From Apiotrichum sp. Y4204 (Eukaryota; Basidiomycota; Tremellomycetes; Trichosporonales; Trichosporonaceae), in the NCBI GenBank assembly GCA_025531455.1, contig JAMYHL010000026.1, positions 124,001-188,000 on the forward strand: DNA of 64,000 nucleotides, in the 5' to 3' direction. Below the pieces are notes generated by a model that worked only from the letters and a program-made list of their open reading frames with translations, made no database searches and was not told the origin of the DNA. Positions 22,703-35,422 of this stretch are shown piece after piece (within the stretch, counting starts at the first letter, position 1; each line of letters starts with the position of its first letter). The position numbers and the translations under genes are program-made.

Positions 22703-25700
22703 CTTTATGTACTTGATTCCTATGGTTGTGGGTTTCCAGTTCCAGTGAGCGGCGGCGTTTGAAGCGTTTGAGTGTTTGTCAGACAGCGTCAGCGAGTCAG
22801 CGGGCGGCTGGCTGGATGTGCATCAAAGATCTCGGGTGCTGTGCACTGTTCAGCAGAGGATGAAAGAAGACCAAACAATAATGCACACAGGAATGAGTGT
22901 GCACGGGGAATGGAATTCTCGGAGGCGGCAATCCGTGGCTCGACGGCGTTTGAATCAGTGAGGCCAGTGAGGGCAATGGAAATAGGGCAATGTGCCGCCG
23001 GCGGTGAAACGATCGAAACAACCTTTTCAGCTTTCGGAATCTATGTCAGCAAACCTGGAGTGCAACTGTCGGCACCTGTCTTGGGAGGGTGAGACGCATA
23101 GCTGGTGCCAATGACGGTGTGGCTGCCATGTCCGCTGCATTGGAACGGATACATTGCGCGCGGCGCATTGCGGGGCTCACTCGGCCCTCCGGCGACGCTG
23201 AGCTCGTGTGTTTTCGGAAGATGACTCACGATCAGGCGGCGGCGTTTGCGATACAGGAGCGAGTTGTTGTCGACTCAGGGGGGCCTCGGGCTTCGGTGAC
23301 AAGTATTCGGAAGAGCGTCGGGGGCTGTACTACACCTGAGAGATGATGAAGGCGGTGTTGCGAGCAGCTTCTCGGTGCATCTGGCATTATATGCATCGAC
23401 GGCGACACCATGCATCGCAGAGATAGGTTGTCGGCACAGACCATCGACGATCGACGATCCTCCACACGCCCCGAGGGGCGTGCCCAGCGTGGACACCCGC
23501 GGACACCTTCCGCGATCCGCGATCCGCGCTCACCATATGCATAACAGCGTGACGAGGCACGATGTCCAGTGTGCCGGTGTGCAGCACGCCAGCAGACAAT
23601 GCAGACCATGGGCGAGTGGTATGGAGAGCCGAGCAGATCTGACCTGGAAGCTGTCCGCGGGGGGAACCTTATCTCAGCGGGGCCAGCTCCGAGGCGCGGT
23701 TAAGGTTCCGAGATGCCTTCGACGCGGCACATAAATCTATCCGGCTCTATTCTGGGACATGCCTGTGTGCCACAGTGTTCACCATCCCGCGAGCTTAGGT
23801 TCCGACTACAGAATTGCAGAACTTTCCGAGCTGACTGGCGCGTGCGCCGCCTCGTTCTCGAGACCTGCAGAAGAACGAGGTAATCAAATCACGGTCTCCT
23901 CAGGGGGTGGGCAGCACGCAGGTCATCGACTGTGCAATCGCGAGCCTGCCGTGTATAGCACCGCGGAGTGTTATTACTACAGAAGCGCGAGTCGCGCCGT
24001 ATGGGGCGTCTGAATTTCTGGGAACAGGGTGGCATAGAATCATAGAACGAAGCAGCAAAAAAGCAAACGCCGGTCCTCTGTGCCCCTCGCGGCGATAACG
24101 TAACCGCCTGCGAACCACGCCTTCACTCGGGTGCACACTATACATACCGTAGAGACGGGCACATGTCGCGTCTGTTCCACAATTCCGCACCCTTGCGCCT
24201 CTGCAGATCCCCAGAACAAATCAAGAAGGCTAAGCAGCCGGGTCCAGAACGCGAAAGAGTATAAGCTGTAGGAGAACGGCTGCTGTTGTGCCTGTGTTTC
24301 GAGCTAGCTCCGAACAACAGCTGTGGCTGTGTTGTTGTTTGGATGTCGTATTCTCCGGATCTGCGGCCCTGGGATACTCATTACGGTAAAGATCTCCATC
24401 TGATGAGAACTGGGCGACTCACGACTCGGCTGGCGCCCATCAGGAATGTAGCCTCAATCCGTATAATTACATACTGAAAGCCAAGTTAATTCCCACTTTT
24501 GGTTGGAATCATTGTCGTTGAGGATCCTGACACCTTCCCGGTCGATATCGTCGCGCCTCACGGACAACTAACTAGATAACGAGGTTGTGACGATTGTGGC
24601 GCGACACAGTGGCACGCCAATAAGCGAGAAAAAGAGGTATCTGAGACCATCGAGGTCGCGTCCATGCTGGACTTGGCGGAATGCGATGGACGCTCACTCA
24701 CATCGTCGCCACCAAGGAACGTGCCTCACCCGCTCATTCACAGAACTGGTCAGCATTCCTTCTCCCGGAAGGCTTCGGAACACAGTCAACATTCTTGGGG
24801 AGGAGCCATTACCCTGCCCGTCGTTGTAGATGGGTGTCGGTGAGGCTGATAATTGGGAAGGACCGGGGCTCGACTGAAATGAGATGAATGGCAAGGCTGA
24901 CTACTCTGGAGGGTTCCCCAACAGATCAGAATATGTAGTTTGCCGAGTCGCATTCCTGGACGATCGGTTGTGTACCGGTTGTGAGTCACAAAGGTCAAGA
25001 AGACTGACGAGGTGGCTGGTATCCATGTGATCTCCAGCAGTTCCGTGGCCCTCCGTCAAGAACAATGGAGTCGGTAACCTCACAATCAATCATTATCATT
25101 AGGAGAAGCCTCAGTTCCGAGTGTCATACCTCCATGGGCATTGGGGAAACAGTCATTGTGTGTACAAAGAGTCACAGGAGACCTCCAGACGCGCCAGGCG
25201 GCATCTACCCCGTTCTCGGAGCCTTCCGGAGGTGACTGTCTAAAGCCATGCAACAGAGAAGTTATCGAGGACTTCGCGGAATGCGGTATGTCACCCGACC
25301 AGCACATCCTCCATACCTGAAGGACTGGCAGCCACTGCCGCCCGGAGTCAATCTGCCCCACAGTAATCAAAGCGCTGTCTATTCGCGATACTTGGCATCC
25401 CCACTGCGTCGAAGATGGTGTCAGCGGCGGTCATATCAGTTTGTCAGTTTCCAGACCCTCAGTGAGGTAGTTTTTCGGTGGTGCAGATACGAGAATTTGG
25501 GCTGGATCTCCGGATCCCGTGTATTGTGACCGGCTTCTGCTTGCAAAAGGCTGCCCAGCTTGTCCAGGCGGCGGAGGACGTGGCAACGCAGAGCTGAGTA
25601 GCTGACCCGATGGAGGCCACAGGCAGCAAGGAAAGAGCTGGGTGAGGGAGCACTGAAGAGAAGACTTGAATGGCAGTCGTGTTGCTGCCACCATGCCACC

Positions 25701-28333
25701 AGCGGCAAGCACCAACGTTGCCGCCACGCGCCCTGAAACCCACAAAAATAACTGCTCCCACACGCTTTTGTTCTCAACTCACACTTTGAATCTCCTACAA
25801 TGGTGTTCTAAAGGTCTTGTTTTGTTCCTGTCTCTAACTGCGCGATTCGCATCCGACGCACACAGGCATGTGTGATCTGCGTCTGCGCGTCAGCGCGTAC
25901 CGGTCTCACTCACGTACACTCGGGATAGCCATGCATGTCCCGAGATCGGAAGGGGCCGCTCCGGATCTAGAAGTTAGAGACACTGTAGGAGCTCTCCAAA
26001 TATCCCTTCAACCCTGCTCCCTGGGCTGACGACAGGAGCTACGGAATGCAAAATGCGGTTCTCTCCATTGGACATGCGGCCTGACGAGACGAGCTGGCGC
26101 GCAGCGGGCGTCATCTGCCGGGCCGATCCTTGCACCTCTTAAGGTTCTCTGTTCTGGTGCCGGCGGCAGAACGCGGGAGAAGCGCGCGCGAGAATGAGAA
26201 GCGTTTCGCGGATCCGGAGCATCGGGTGTGCATGCATGCCCGACACTGTGGGGTCGGGCGAATGAAGGTCTGCGGATGAAGGTCTGGGGAAGCAAGGCCA
26301 TCTCCTATCACAACTGGCCACGGCCATGGTACGACCCTCACCGCCACGCCAGGACGAGTCCAGTGCCGCCACCGCCTCCTGACGCCACCTAGAGGTGGCG
26401 CCTGGATTGCATTCGCTGGGTGCTGCGCATATGCTTGTGGGCTCATGGGAGTGTGGAACAGTGGTACTGGACCCGCCTGCCTTCATATAACGCGTTCCCG
26501 TCCGAGCGTCTTTGTCGTGCCGTGAGCATGTGGGGCCAGCGGCGACGTGGGGAGCTCCTGTGGCACTACTTTTTGATCCACTGACGGAGCGAGGGGAACA
26601 TGAACTTGGAACACGAGCCTCTCCTCGTCAAGGGCGGAGCGGACCGGAAAAGAACCGGAACTGAATAATCGGCGGCTGAGATGGGCGGAGCCGGGGGAGC
26701 GCCTCAGGAGCTGGCACTCACCATCATCCTGACGCACTCGACGCGAAACAGCGCACAGCTCGACGGTCCGTGGGCCGTGGGGCTGCCGTCCCTTAAGCAG
26801 CACTCCTGCAAGCTGCAGTCTACCATCGGAGTCCTTCAGCGTGCGGCCTTCTGAGCATTGTGGGACTGGATCGACACCTGGACCGCATCCCTTTCTGTTT
26901 TCTCCGCCACTCAGGCCACTCGCTTTTGATCCCTGGCTCTCAAAGGTCGACGTGTGTGTGGTGTCTCTGTTCTCACATTCTCCGCCAACAGGACATGCAG
27001 GCCGCAGGAACCTGGAACCTGGCTCCCGAAACGAAGTGCGGCCTTCTTGCCCCTATGCGCAGACTCAGATCAAACTGCCATGTTCCAGCTCGGTTGGTCG
27101 TGTCTCCGGCACAGGAAGCGGTTTGGTGTGCGCTGGCATTCCTGCCACTGATACTGAAGATGATGACTGTCTTGGTGTCAGGACCTGTCACTCTTTGGAC
27201 TGTGCTGCGACGTGGCTATCTGCACAACTGTTCTGACAAGTGTGATTAGAAGCAACATAAAAGAAGCCCAGTAAGAGTGGCTCCAAGCTCCCCAGTGCTC
27301 AACAAGCTCACCATATGATCACCATGCCACGAATGTCCAAACCCCAAGCTTTGCAAATGATACTCGTGCACTTTTGAACCGTGGGGCGGGCGGGTGTTTC
27401 CATCCGAGGTCCAGAGATCAACACTCAGATAGAGAAGCCGAAGCTACGGCTTGTCCAAGTATTCTCCGTTTCCATAGAGCTGGCTTCTATCGGTCCGTGA
27501 CGTCTGTGTGTGAAAACTATGTTTGGCCAGTGTTGGAGTGTCGCATGTTGCATGTCACATGTCACAATTGCCATATTGCCATATTGCCACAAGTTGGATC
27601 CGTCGATCCGTGTTTCTGTGTACTTGTGTATTGTGTGCGCGACTGACCGTAGATCCCGAGGCCGAGACGCGCAAAGGACATCATCGCCGCTCCGACTCTG
27701 ACCACACAGTTTCAACGAGCGGCTCAAGGACAGAGTAAGCATTGTTGGCGAGACCTGTGGTAGTGCAGAAGAACTGGACAGTCCCGCCGGAGGCCAAAGA
27801 GGTCCGCCGAAGTGATTGTGGCTTGGATGGCTTGTGAAGGGACCTTGTGGCTCAAGCCTCCTCCTGCCTCTCCCTTTTGTGCTCGGATCTCCACTTCTTC
27901 AACAACCTGCTGCACCGTGGACTGTCTCCCTTGCATATCTCAAGTCCTCTCCAGCTCACCATCTTGCATGGCATACCACGCTGGCCGCTGGCGGTTGCAT
28001 CCTCGACGCCATTCCGCTCCTCCCTTGGTCCCTCGAAACGCCGCTGGGTCGGGCCCCGGAAGACAGACCAATCCAAACCTGCTGCCGACGCCTTGCACAG
28101 GGCATGTTCCATCATTCGTAGTTGGTGTCTCCACCAGGCCTCGTCTCGGTCTCGTTTCGCCGCTTACGCATTGGACATCAGCGCTCACTACAGCTCCAGC
28201 GTTGCCCCGTGCTACGTGATTGCTTGCCCCTTCTTTCTGCCATTTCCACCGCTTTGTTAACAAGTGCACAGAGTCAATAGCAAGTATTCTCATCTTTCAC
28301 AATCCTGAGTCGCCCTGCCCAGTCTTTGCAATG
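22703..28333. other. Large gene desert
   Basis: About 5.6 kb with no ORF or splice-joinable exons matching any family I recognise on either strand. All ORFs are short, overlap in many frames and lack domain character. No transposase, reverse transcriptase, tRNA or long repeat was seen. It contains the ABCG promoter at its left end. Possible contents are non-coding transcripts, an extended regulatory region for the RGS gene, or decayed sequence. Confidence 0.5.
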
Positions 28334-29591
28334 TCTCCTTTCCCATCGTTGTCGGCACGCTGTTGATCCTTACAATCCTGATCTCCTGAGCAACAAGCGA
28401 AACACGGCGTAACACGAAACGCCCTCAATCCACAGTTTACTACGACCACACACGTACACACCTCGGGGCGCTCTGGAAAGTCCTTCTCGTATTTTGGTAC
28501 TTGATCATTCCACCGCGAACAGAGGGCACACACAGCAAAGCTCGTGAGGTTCAGCCTTGCTTCGCATCCGCCTCTGCCTCATCAGCAGTTCAGCAGTACA
28601 CCTCATCAATTGTCGGTGCAAAACCGCCCGACACATTCCCCACTCCAACCTCACATTGCGCTCTGGCATACTCACCCCCCTGGCCAGTGCAGACGCGCCC
28701 TTGTCACAATCTCCACCGCAAACACACACTGCTTCTTTTTTCCTCACTCTATCCTCCTTCTCTTCACCCTCTATCGACTTCTTTTTTCTTCAAGGCCAAG
28801 CGCTTGTCTGCCCTCGCGCCTCCCTCCCTCTGGCTACACGCTTTGATCGCCGTGTTTCAACTTGAACACTTGTGTGCGGCGGGCCCTCGTCTGAAGTGCC
28901 AAAGTGCCACCCGACCGCCTTGGCGTCGCGAACCCTTCGCACAACTCTGCTTGGACCACCTCTCCGGGCCTCTCTCTGCACTCTGGGTCCTTGACCTCGT
29001 GTCCTTTGTGTCTCGCTTGCCCCCGAGACCTGCTTCCTTTCACTCTCGTCCCCCCAGCTCCCCGGATAGCTCGCAGCAAGGCAAGACACAACTGGTGCAC
29101 GTCGGACCACCAAAAAAGGCAGCTCAGAGACACATCGAGACAACTCATCAACTTTGCTTCTTTCCACTCCCTCACGACGTCTTGTCTTTCGTTTTTCTTA
29201 TTCTTCTGTCGTCGGCAAGACATTGCTTGCTATCCTTGATACGCTCCACATCACCTCTGACGACCCTTGTCGCCTAACTCTCTAACAGATACGGCCGACC
29301 CCTTGCGCCAGCCCGACACGCCTCCTCAGCAATACCGTGACGCCCGTGCCACTACGCCCGCCATCACTCGTCTCGCAACTCTTTTCACTGGTCTCACCTA
29401 CTTTCGGCCTCGCTCTCTCGCCGCCCCGGCCACTCTGTCGCTCATTTACAATTTCCCACTTATTCACCACGAAAGTAGACAAACTCCCTCGTCGCGTCTT
29501 CCACTTTTCAGCTGCCTTTGTCTGGCACACCTCCATTTCTGGGGTGATCTTTCCATCTCCCTAAACCCAACTCGCATCGATAGGACTTACA
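28334..29591 (+). promoter_or_regulatory. 1.26-kb ATG-free leader of the RGS gene
   Basis: From just after the ATG at 28331 to the RGS start codon at 29592 there is no ATG in any plus-strand frame (1,258 nt), while CAT (ATG on the other strand) occurs about 17 times. The tract is pyrimidine-rich. This strand-specific loss is the mark of a long transcribed 5' leader kept free of upstream start codons. At its edge a 12-codon ORF (28331-28366) may be an upstream ORF or lie outside the transcript. The transcript start is inferred, not seen. Confidence 0.65.
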
Positions 29592-31904
29592 ATGTCCCAA
29601 CCAGTGTCGTCCACCTCGTCCCATTTGATGAAGACGACCCGAAGGGGTCGTCCTTTCGTCAAGGTTAGTAAAAGATAACGAGTGGCCGACTGGTCATGGG
29701 CCAGTTACTTGCCCTCTTCGGACGCCCGGCATGCTGACAGGTTTCAGGACACGCATGACCTCTTTGCCACTCTTGTCGTCTCTCTCAAGCTTGACAACCA
29801 TCGCTCTTTCTTCAAGACGTACCCTAACAGTTTCTCTACGTACGTATTTACGGTGGGGTGATGGCGATCAGGTTACCTGTTCTTCCAGACACAGCCGCAC
29901 ACCAGCGGGGTGGTCTGAGCGCCAACGAGGTGGCATCAAGGCGTACAACTGCTTGAGAGCCTTCTCGTATCTCAAACGGCATTCACATGCTCACGACCCC
30001 CAGTGACGAAGCATGCCAGAATCTCGCTTCGCTCAAGTTCTCGCAGAGCAACCGCTCCGCCGACCCAAAGGACCCGTCACGCATCATTACCACCACTACC
30101 ACCACCACGTTCTCCATGTCCCGCGAAATGGCACGGGGCGTTGGGCAGCATCTGATTGATGCGCACTTGATTGAGTGCGCCACGGACCTCTCCTCTGGCG
30201 TTTTCAAAGAGCGCGGATTGTTCATGCTCACCCCCAAGGGATTACACATCCTTGAGCGTTTCATCACAAAGAATGGTATTGCGGCCGATCACTTGCTGAA
30301 AGTGTTTGCGACTCAGCCCGTTTGCATGAAGCTTCTTCACCTCGAACGCCGAACACAGGACGACGAAATCCTTGTCACGAAGAACGTCTTTGAGGTTCTC
30401 TTCCGGCGCTTCATTGGTCGTGGACCGAATGTCACTCGGTTGACCGATGACGAACTTCAAGTCCAGTATCACTCGCGTCCCCACGCCAAAGCGCCGGCGG
30501 TGCATCCTCATGACGAGTGTGACCGGACGCTCGGTGTCATTGTCCGCAAGCTTCCTCCTCCAGCACACGACCCCAAGTCTGGTCACGAATACCACTTCAC
30601 AGCCACTTCAGCTGTTGACTGGCTCATCGATTTCACCACCATTGTCGGCGTAGAGGAGGCGGCCGAGGTGCTGGGTCAATTTGTCCGTTACGGCTACATC
30701 ACACTTGTCAGCGACAAGGCCAAGTCCAAGGACGGCGTGGTTGTGACGGTGCGCGCAGGCGGTGCGGGTGGTGGTGCGGGAGCCATCATGGTGAGTAGGG
30801 TCTTTGTCTCTGTTTCGGAGTTTCATGCTGACGTTCAGCCCGAAGCAGAGTTCCGTGCGACTGAGAAGGCCATCTACCGTGTAACCAAGGAGGGACAGCT
30901 GGTGGCTAAGTGGGACCTGACCAAGCCTGTGCCGGCCAAAACTGTCGCCCGTGCTGAGCCGCTCGAACTCGAACAGCCGCGCATTTCCGCGAAATCGCTG
31001 GGTTCTGCCACCGACCTGGGCCTTACGCGTCGCACCTCTACGTCCGATCGTATGCGGTCAGAGTTCCTGTCCGCTGAGACTGAGGCCAACAACACGGCTG
31101 CAAAGGACTCGCACACTGCTCGTCTCAAACAGATTCTCGAGGAGCCTGCCCTCCGTTCGCTGTTCCGCGAGTTCCTGCGTTCCAACTTCTGTGAAGAGAA
31201 CCTTTCGTTCTGGCTCGATGTTCAGGACTTCAAGCGTCGCTTCAACACGTCGTCCTCTGCCGCTGCCGCGCCTGGTGCTCTCCCCACCCAGCGTGGACAG
31301 GGTCTCCAGGCAATGGAGAAGCATCAGATGGACCTCATCTCGATGGCGTTTGTCATCTATAACAGTAAGGAAGAGCTTGGAAAAGATGCTGACCCCAGCC
31401 TATCTCGCCCCCGCTTCTCCTTGTGAGCTGAACATCGACCACCAGCTCCGCGGAGACCTCATTACCTACATGAACGACATTCTGGACGACCCATCAGCGG
31501 CTGTTGGTGGCGAGCTTATTCCCGGTGTCGGCAACTCGCTTCAGGCCAGCCAGCTGCAGAACATGGTGTTTCTGTACGAGCGCATCCAGAGCCACATCTT
31601 CCGCCTCATGGCCACAGACTCGGTTCCAAAGGTGAGCTCAACCGCTTCCAACGGCTGACCCCAGTTCGTCAAGACGGAACGCTTCCTCAACCTCGCTAGC
31701 TCGATCATGTCGTACGATCAGTCGGCGGCGGACGACGCGCTCGCTTCCAAAACGGCTGGTCTCACCATCCTGCCAACCAAGCAGGTCGACGACATGGGAC
31801 GGGCGTACATGACCATCTCGCAGGCCGCCAACGACAAGCAGCAGCAGCAGCAGGGCCTGGGCACGGCAGTCAACTCTGGGGCCATGACTGGCACCGCCAA
31901 GTAA
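29592..31904 (+). CDS. CRG1: RGS protein with DEP domains (Sst2/FlbA/Crg type)
   Basis: 649 residues; a GTPase-activating regulator of heterotrimeric G-protein alpha subunits that damps pheromone or nutrient signalling. Six exons: 29592-29663, 29748-29839, 30004-30790, 30839-31364, 31399-31631 and 31665-31904; total length is a multiple of three. The N-terminus (MKTTRRGRPFVKDTHDLFAT, then FFKTYPNSFSTDEACQNLAS) and TTTTTTTFSMSREMARGV are typical of fungal Sst2-like proteins. A DEP domain lies near residues 200-260 (HFTATSAVDWLIDFTT). The RGS domain begins LKQILEEPALRSLFREFLRS and includes NFCEENLSFWLDVQDFKRR. It ends in a Gln-rich tail. The first ATG follows the ATG-free leader. CRG1 versus a paralogue cannot be settled here. 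Confidence 0.92.
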
Positions 31905-32398
31905 CCCGAAAACCCTTCTTTGTTAATCACGCCCTCACCACTATTATCACATACAATCCGTCGACCTTTCGATGCCTGCACATCTCTAGTGAACTGCTAT
32001 TGCAAACGTATTCCCCGGCACCTTCTCCGAGTACCCCGCCTTACTTGGGTTTTTGTACAGATAGATTCCACCGCCACCGCACAACCCCGTCATTCCCGTT
32101 CTACAGGATCACATCCGGTCGGGCCATAGAGACGCTGTCGCCTGCCGCATACCTTCCAGCGATGTATATATAGTTTATGCATTCTTAGCCAAATAGCAGA
32201 CACGACATCAAGATGATAGGGATTTTGGGGATACATGTTGAGCTGCGGGTGATACTGCAAAGGTGGGCACACCCGTTCTCATGAGCCACAGGTGGTAGAT
32301 AAGTGTTGCCCCAGTGACTTCAGCATTGCCATGGTCAGTCCCACTGCACACCCGGACCAGTCTCACTTTGCTTCTCCCCAGTCGCGTTCTTCGGAACA

Positions 32399-32453
32399 TG
32401 TGTGCGTGTGCACATGTGTACATGTGTGTGCGTGTGCTTGTGCACGTGGTGTG
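32399..32453. repeat. TG-rich simple repeat
   Basis: Imperfect TGTG/CATGTG alternating purine-pyrimidine tract in the convergent spacer. Such tracts can form Z-DNA; no function is implied. Confidence 0.8.
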
Positions 32454-32885
32454 TCCTATGTTATTGTGGTATAAGTGCCAAGTGACCACATGTTGCCCGT
32501 CGCACATCATGAAACGTCGCTCAAGCAGCGCCCGCACGGCCATGAACGAGCCCGAGACGGGCTCGGACACTGCGGCACAGTTCTGCGGTCTAAGGTCCAT
32601 CCGAGGGCTCGGAGATAAACACAAGCCGCGTGGGGACTTGGCTTCGCGACCTCGACTGTCTCGGGTTCCAAAGGTGGGGAGGGGATGTGCCCTGTGTTCA
32701 GTAGAAACATCCCGATTCGGCGATTAATGAGACGATGCGAGAGCGAGTTCGCGGATGGAAGAGTAGACTTTGGATACATGCCTCGATTCACTACACTACA
32801 CCTCCCTCACACGCCGATAGTCAGACATCTATTCTCCGTGACACTGTGAGACGGGTCCGTGCCTCGTCTCAGATGTTTCGTTCTC

Positions 32886-32947
32886 ATGCCCAGATAGGCA
32901 CAGACCGCTCGCCCCTATGCCCAGATAGGCACAGACCGCTCGCCCCT
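32886..32947. repeat. Perfect 31-bp tandem duplication
   Basis: Two identical head-to-tail 31-bp units beginning ATGCCCAGATAGGCACAG at 32886 and 32917. Identity without mismatch suggests a recent event. It lies about 40 bp past the stop codon of the Zn2Cys6 gene, in its likely 3' UTR. Confidence 0.9.
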
Positions 32948-32987
32948 ACTGATACCACGCCCTCTGTGCGCCTCAACTCCTACACGC

Positions 32988-35422
32988 CTACATCGGTGTG
33001 ACGATTGGCGTTGGCACAAACTCGGTATTGTCCGGCCGCTCGTACTCGCCCAGGAGGACCTCCGAGTCGAGCGTGATGTTGTGCAGCATCTGCGCGTATA
33101 CCTCTGACAAACGGAGGTTGTTGGTCTGCAAGAGTCAGCTGTCGAACAGTTACGTTTTTTGTACTCACAATTTTCCGTGACATCTGGATGAGGAAGCGCA
33201 GCTTACTCCGTATAAGCTCGGCGCGGGTCGGATCCTGCGCCTCGATACGCTTCGCATAGTGGTGCATCACCCGGCCGGAGATGTACCACGCGATCGCTGG
33301 TGGCATTGATGCGCCGCTCAACTCAGTGTCGCCGGCGGCGATGGCGCGCTCAATGCACTCGCACATCTTGAAAGATGCGTCGATGCCCTTGTTGAGCGCT
33401 TCGGACGCCTCGGCGGCTGACGGCGCGTCGACCTCCTCCTTGCCGTACAGGAGCATTAGGCACGAGTACATACCGATCCAGACGTCGGCGAGGTCCGTCT
33501 TCTGGATGGACTCTTCCCGCGTCGTGGGCGAGAATGGCGGGAGCATCGCCATGTGCTGTTTGCTTATGCGGAGGAGGTGCGCTGTCTTGTCCGGAGTGGC
33601 AATCGCCTGATCCTTGTCGAGGAGGCGGGACGCCTCGTTTAGGATCGTGTATGTCTTCACCTGGAGGGAAAGAACACTCTCGCCGCGCTTGGTGCCCACG
33701 CGGCCAGACATAAAGTCCTCGAGCGTCGTCTTGTCCTTGATATCCGCGGCCGTGTCATACGAATCGTGCGGCAGGGGCGTTGTGATCTCCGAATAGTCCA
33801 TTAGCGACGGCCAGTTCCACCCAAGCCCGCTAATCCGGTCAAACAAGTAGATTGACCAGAGGAGGCGGCTTCGCTCGACGCAGTCGGCAATGTCCGAAGG
33901 ATAGGACGTGATCTGAGACTTGCCTCGGATGTCGCGCAGACGGCGCTCGTACTCGTGCCGTGTCGCGCGATCCGCTGACCTCTGCTCTAGCGGAAGGAAC
34001 TCCTCCATAACGTGCCCGAGCTTTCCGATGCCGACGCCCCAGACAAGACTGACTGCGTTCGCGCTCTCAGTCCACGAGTCGACAAAGCGGCCTATGGCGG
34101 ACAGGGCGACGGCGCGCAGGAGTGCAGCTGCAACGATATCGAGAACACGAGGGTCCAGGCAGGAGAGGGCGTGTTGTGCAAGCTGGCGGGATGCCGGGAT
34201 GAGCGCGTCCGTCGCAGCTGCGACTGTGTCACGGTTGTTAAGCGTCGGACTCGGCGAAAGGAACATGATGGTCGGGAGAAGGGCGGCTACAAGCGCCGGG
34301 TGTGGAGGCTGGCCCTTCACGCCTGTGAGGCGTTCGATAAAGGAGAGGGGGTTCGCCATCCAGTGGGGGTGAATCTGTGGAGTGCGATTGACATTTTGCA
34401 GTCTGTCGTCAGTGAAAGGAACTTCAATCGACGTTTGCCTGCAGCTCCCGAAACTCGACTCACAGGTGCAGAATAATCTTCTCGCCCATGCCCTTGTGGT
34501 TCTCCACGACAGCCTTAGCCATCTCGGCCACAACAGCGGCAGGCGACATGCCCTCCCACGGCCACGACGTGATGCCATTGGCATCGCCTGCCGCAGCGTC
34601 CGCGAGGGTCATGAGGTCCGGCTCGCGGTTCTTCGGAACAGAAGAAACGTTAGCAAGCGTGAACGCGTCCGTCTCGAGGCCGAGGAACAGCTCGACTCCA
34701 GAGGACGCGTGTAGCGGGTCAGTTCCCACAAACTGCAATGTCGGAGGGTGCGTGGCGCTCATGGTCGCAATGTCGTTCGGGACCGTCGGGACACCGGGGG
34801 CATTGTTCACCCATCCTAGGTTGAGCGGCCCTGGCGGGAGATTATGGCTGGTCGGGCTGGGGTCCGTCCCGCTGCTTGCGCCGTCGTGCGTCGCGTTCGC
34901 CTGGCGCTCCTGGTCGAGCCGGCGCTCGAGCTCTAGCAGCTTGTCCTCAAGGACGCGCACGCGGCTGCGCTGCTGTTTCTGCGAGTACACACATTCGCGC
35001 CCGGTCCGCGCGCACGCGGCGCACTGCGGCTGTTCGGCGGTACACTTGAGCTTGCGGCGCTTGCAGAACTCGCACGCGCCGCCGCGGGGGAGCATGTTGA
35101 TGCGCGATGTCGCCTTGCGCTTCGATCCGGCCTGCGCGGGATCATTGTTGTTCGAATCGGCCCCGTCGCCGGCGCCGGGGGGCGTCGCGGCCTTGGAACC
35201 TGCCGGGCTCCCATCCGCGGATGGTTGGGCTTCGGCGGCGGCCTCCAGCGTTGCGGCGGCGGTCTCGCCACCCCCGCTACCCCCGGTCGCATCGAGGGAG
35301 GGGTCAATCGGGATGTCTAGGCCAGAGTACTCTGGCCCGCTCTCAAAGAGCGTCGTGAGCGCGGCGCTCGCCGTGTCCGTCGTCGGCGGCTCGTCATATA
35401 TGTTGTCCTCGGTGGTTGCCAT
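32988..35422 (-). CDS. Zn2Cys6 fungal transcription factor
   Basis: Fungal-specific regulator of roughly 770 residues in three exons (the first ending near 34465, a long middle exon, and a last exon from about 33125 to 32988). An acidic, Ala/Gly-rich N-terminus precedes a binuclear zinc cluster: CEFCKRRKLKC then C-x6-C-x2-C-x6-C spacing (C-x2-C-x6-C-x6-C-x2-C-x6-C overall), followed by a short coiled-coil linker (VRVLEDKLLELERRLDQE) for dimerisation. The middle region carries the fungal-TF homology helices (ERSRLLWSIYLFDRISGLGW). The C-terminus ends in VPTPIVTPM. The zinc cluster lies near residues 117-146, not at the extreme N-terminus. The target pathway is unknown; the gene is divergent from CFD1, with which it has no known functional link. 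Confidence 0.9.

Larger units (their letters stand above)
31905..32987. other. Convergent intergenic region
   Basis: 1.08 kb between the 3' ends of the RGS and Zn2Cys6 genes. It holds a TG-rich simple repeat around 32399-32453 and a perfect 31-bp tandem duplication at 32886-32947. No gene seen; a 138-codon minus-strand ORF here lacks coding character. Confidence 0.6.

Noticed and set aside
28501..29277. 258-codon open frame before the RGS gene
   Set aside because: Contains no ATG anywhere, so it cannot be a conventional gene; the openness comes from the pyrimidine-rich leader.
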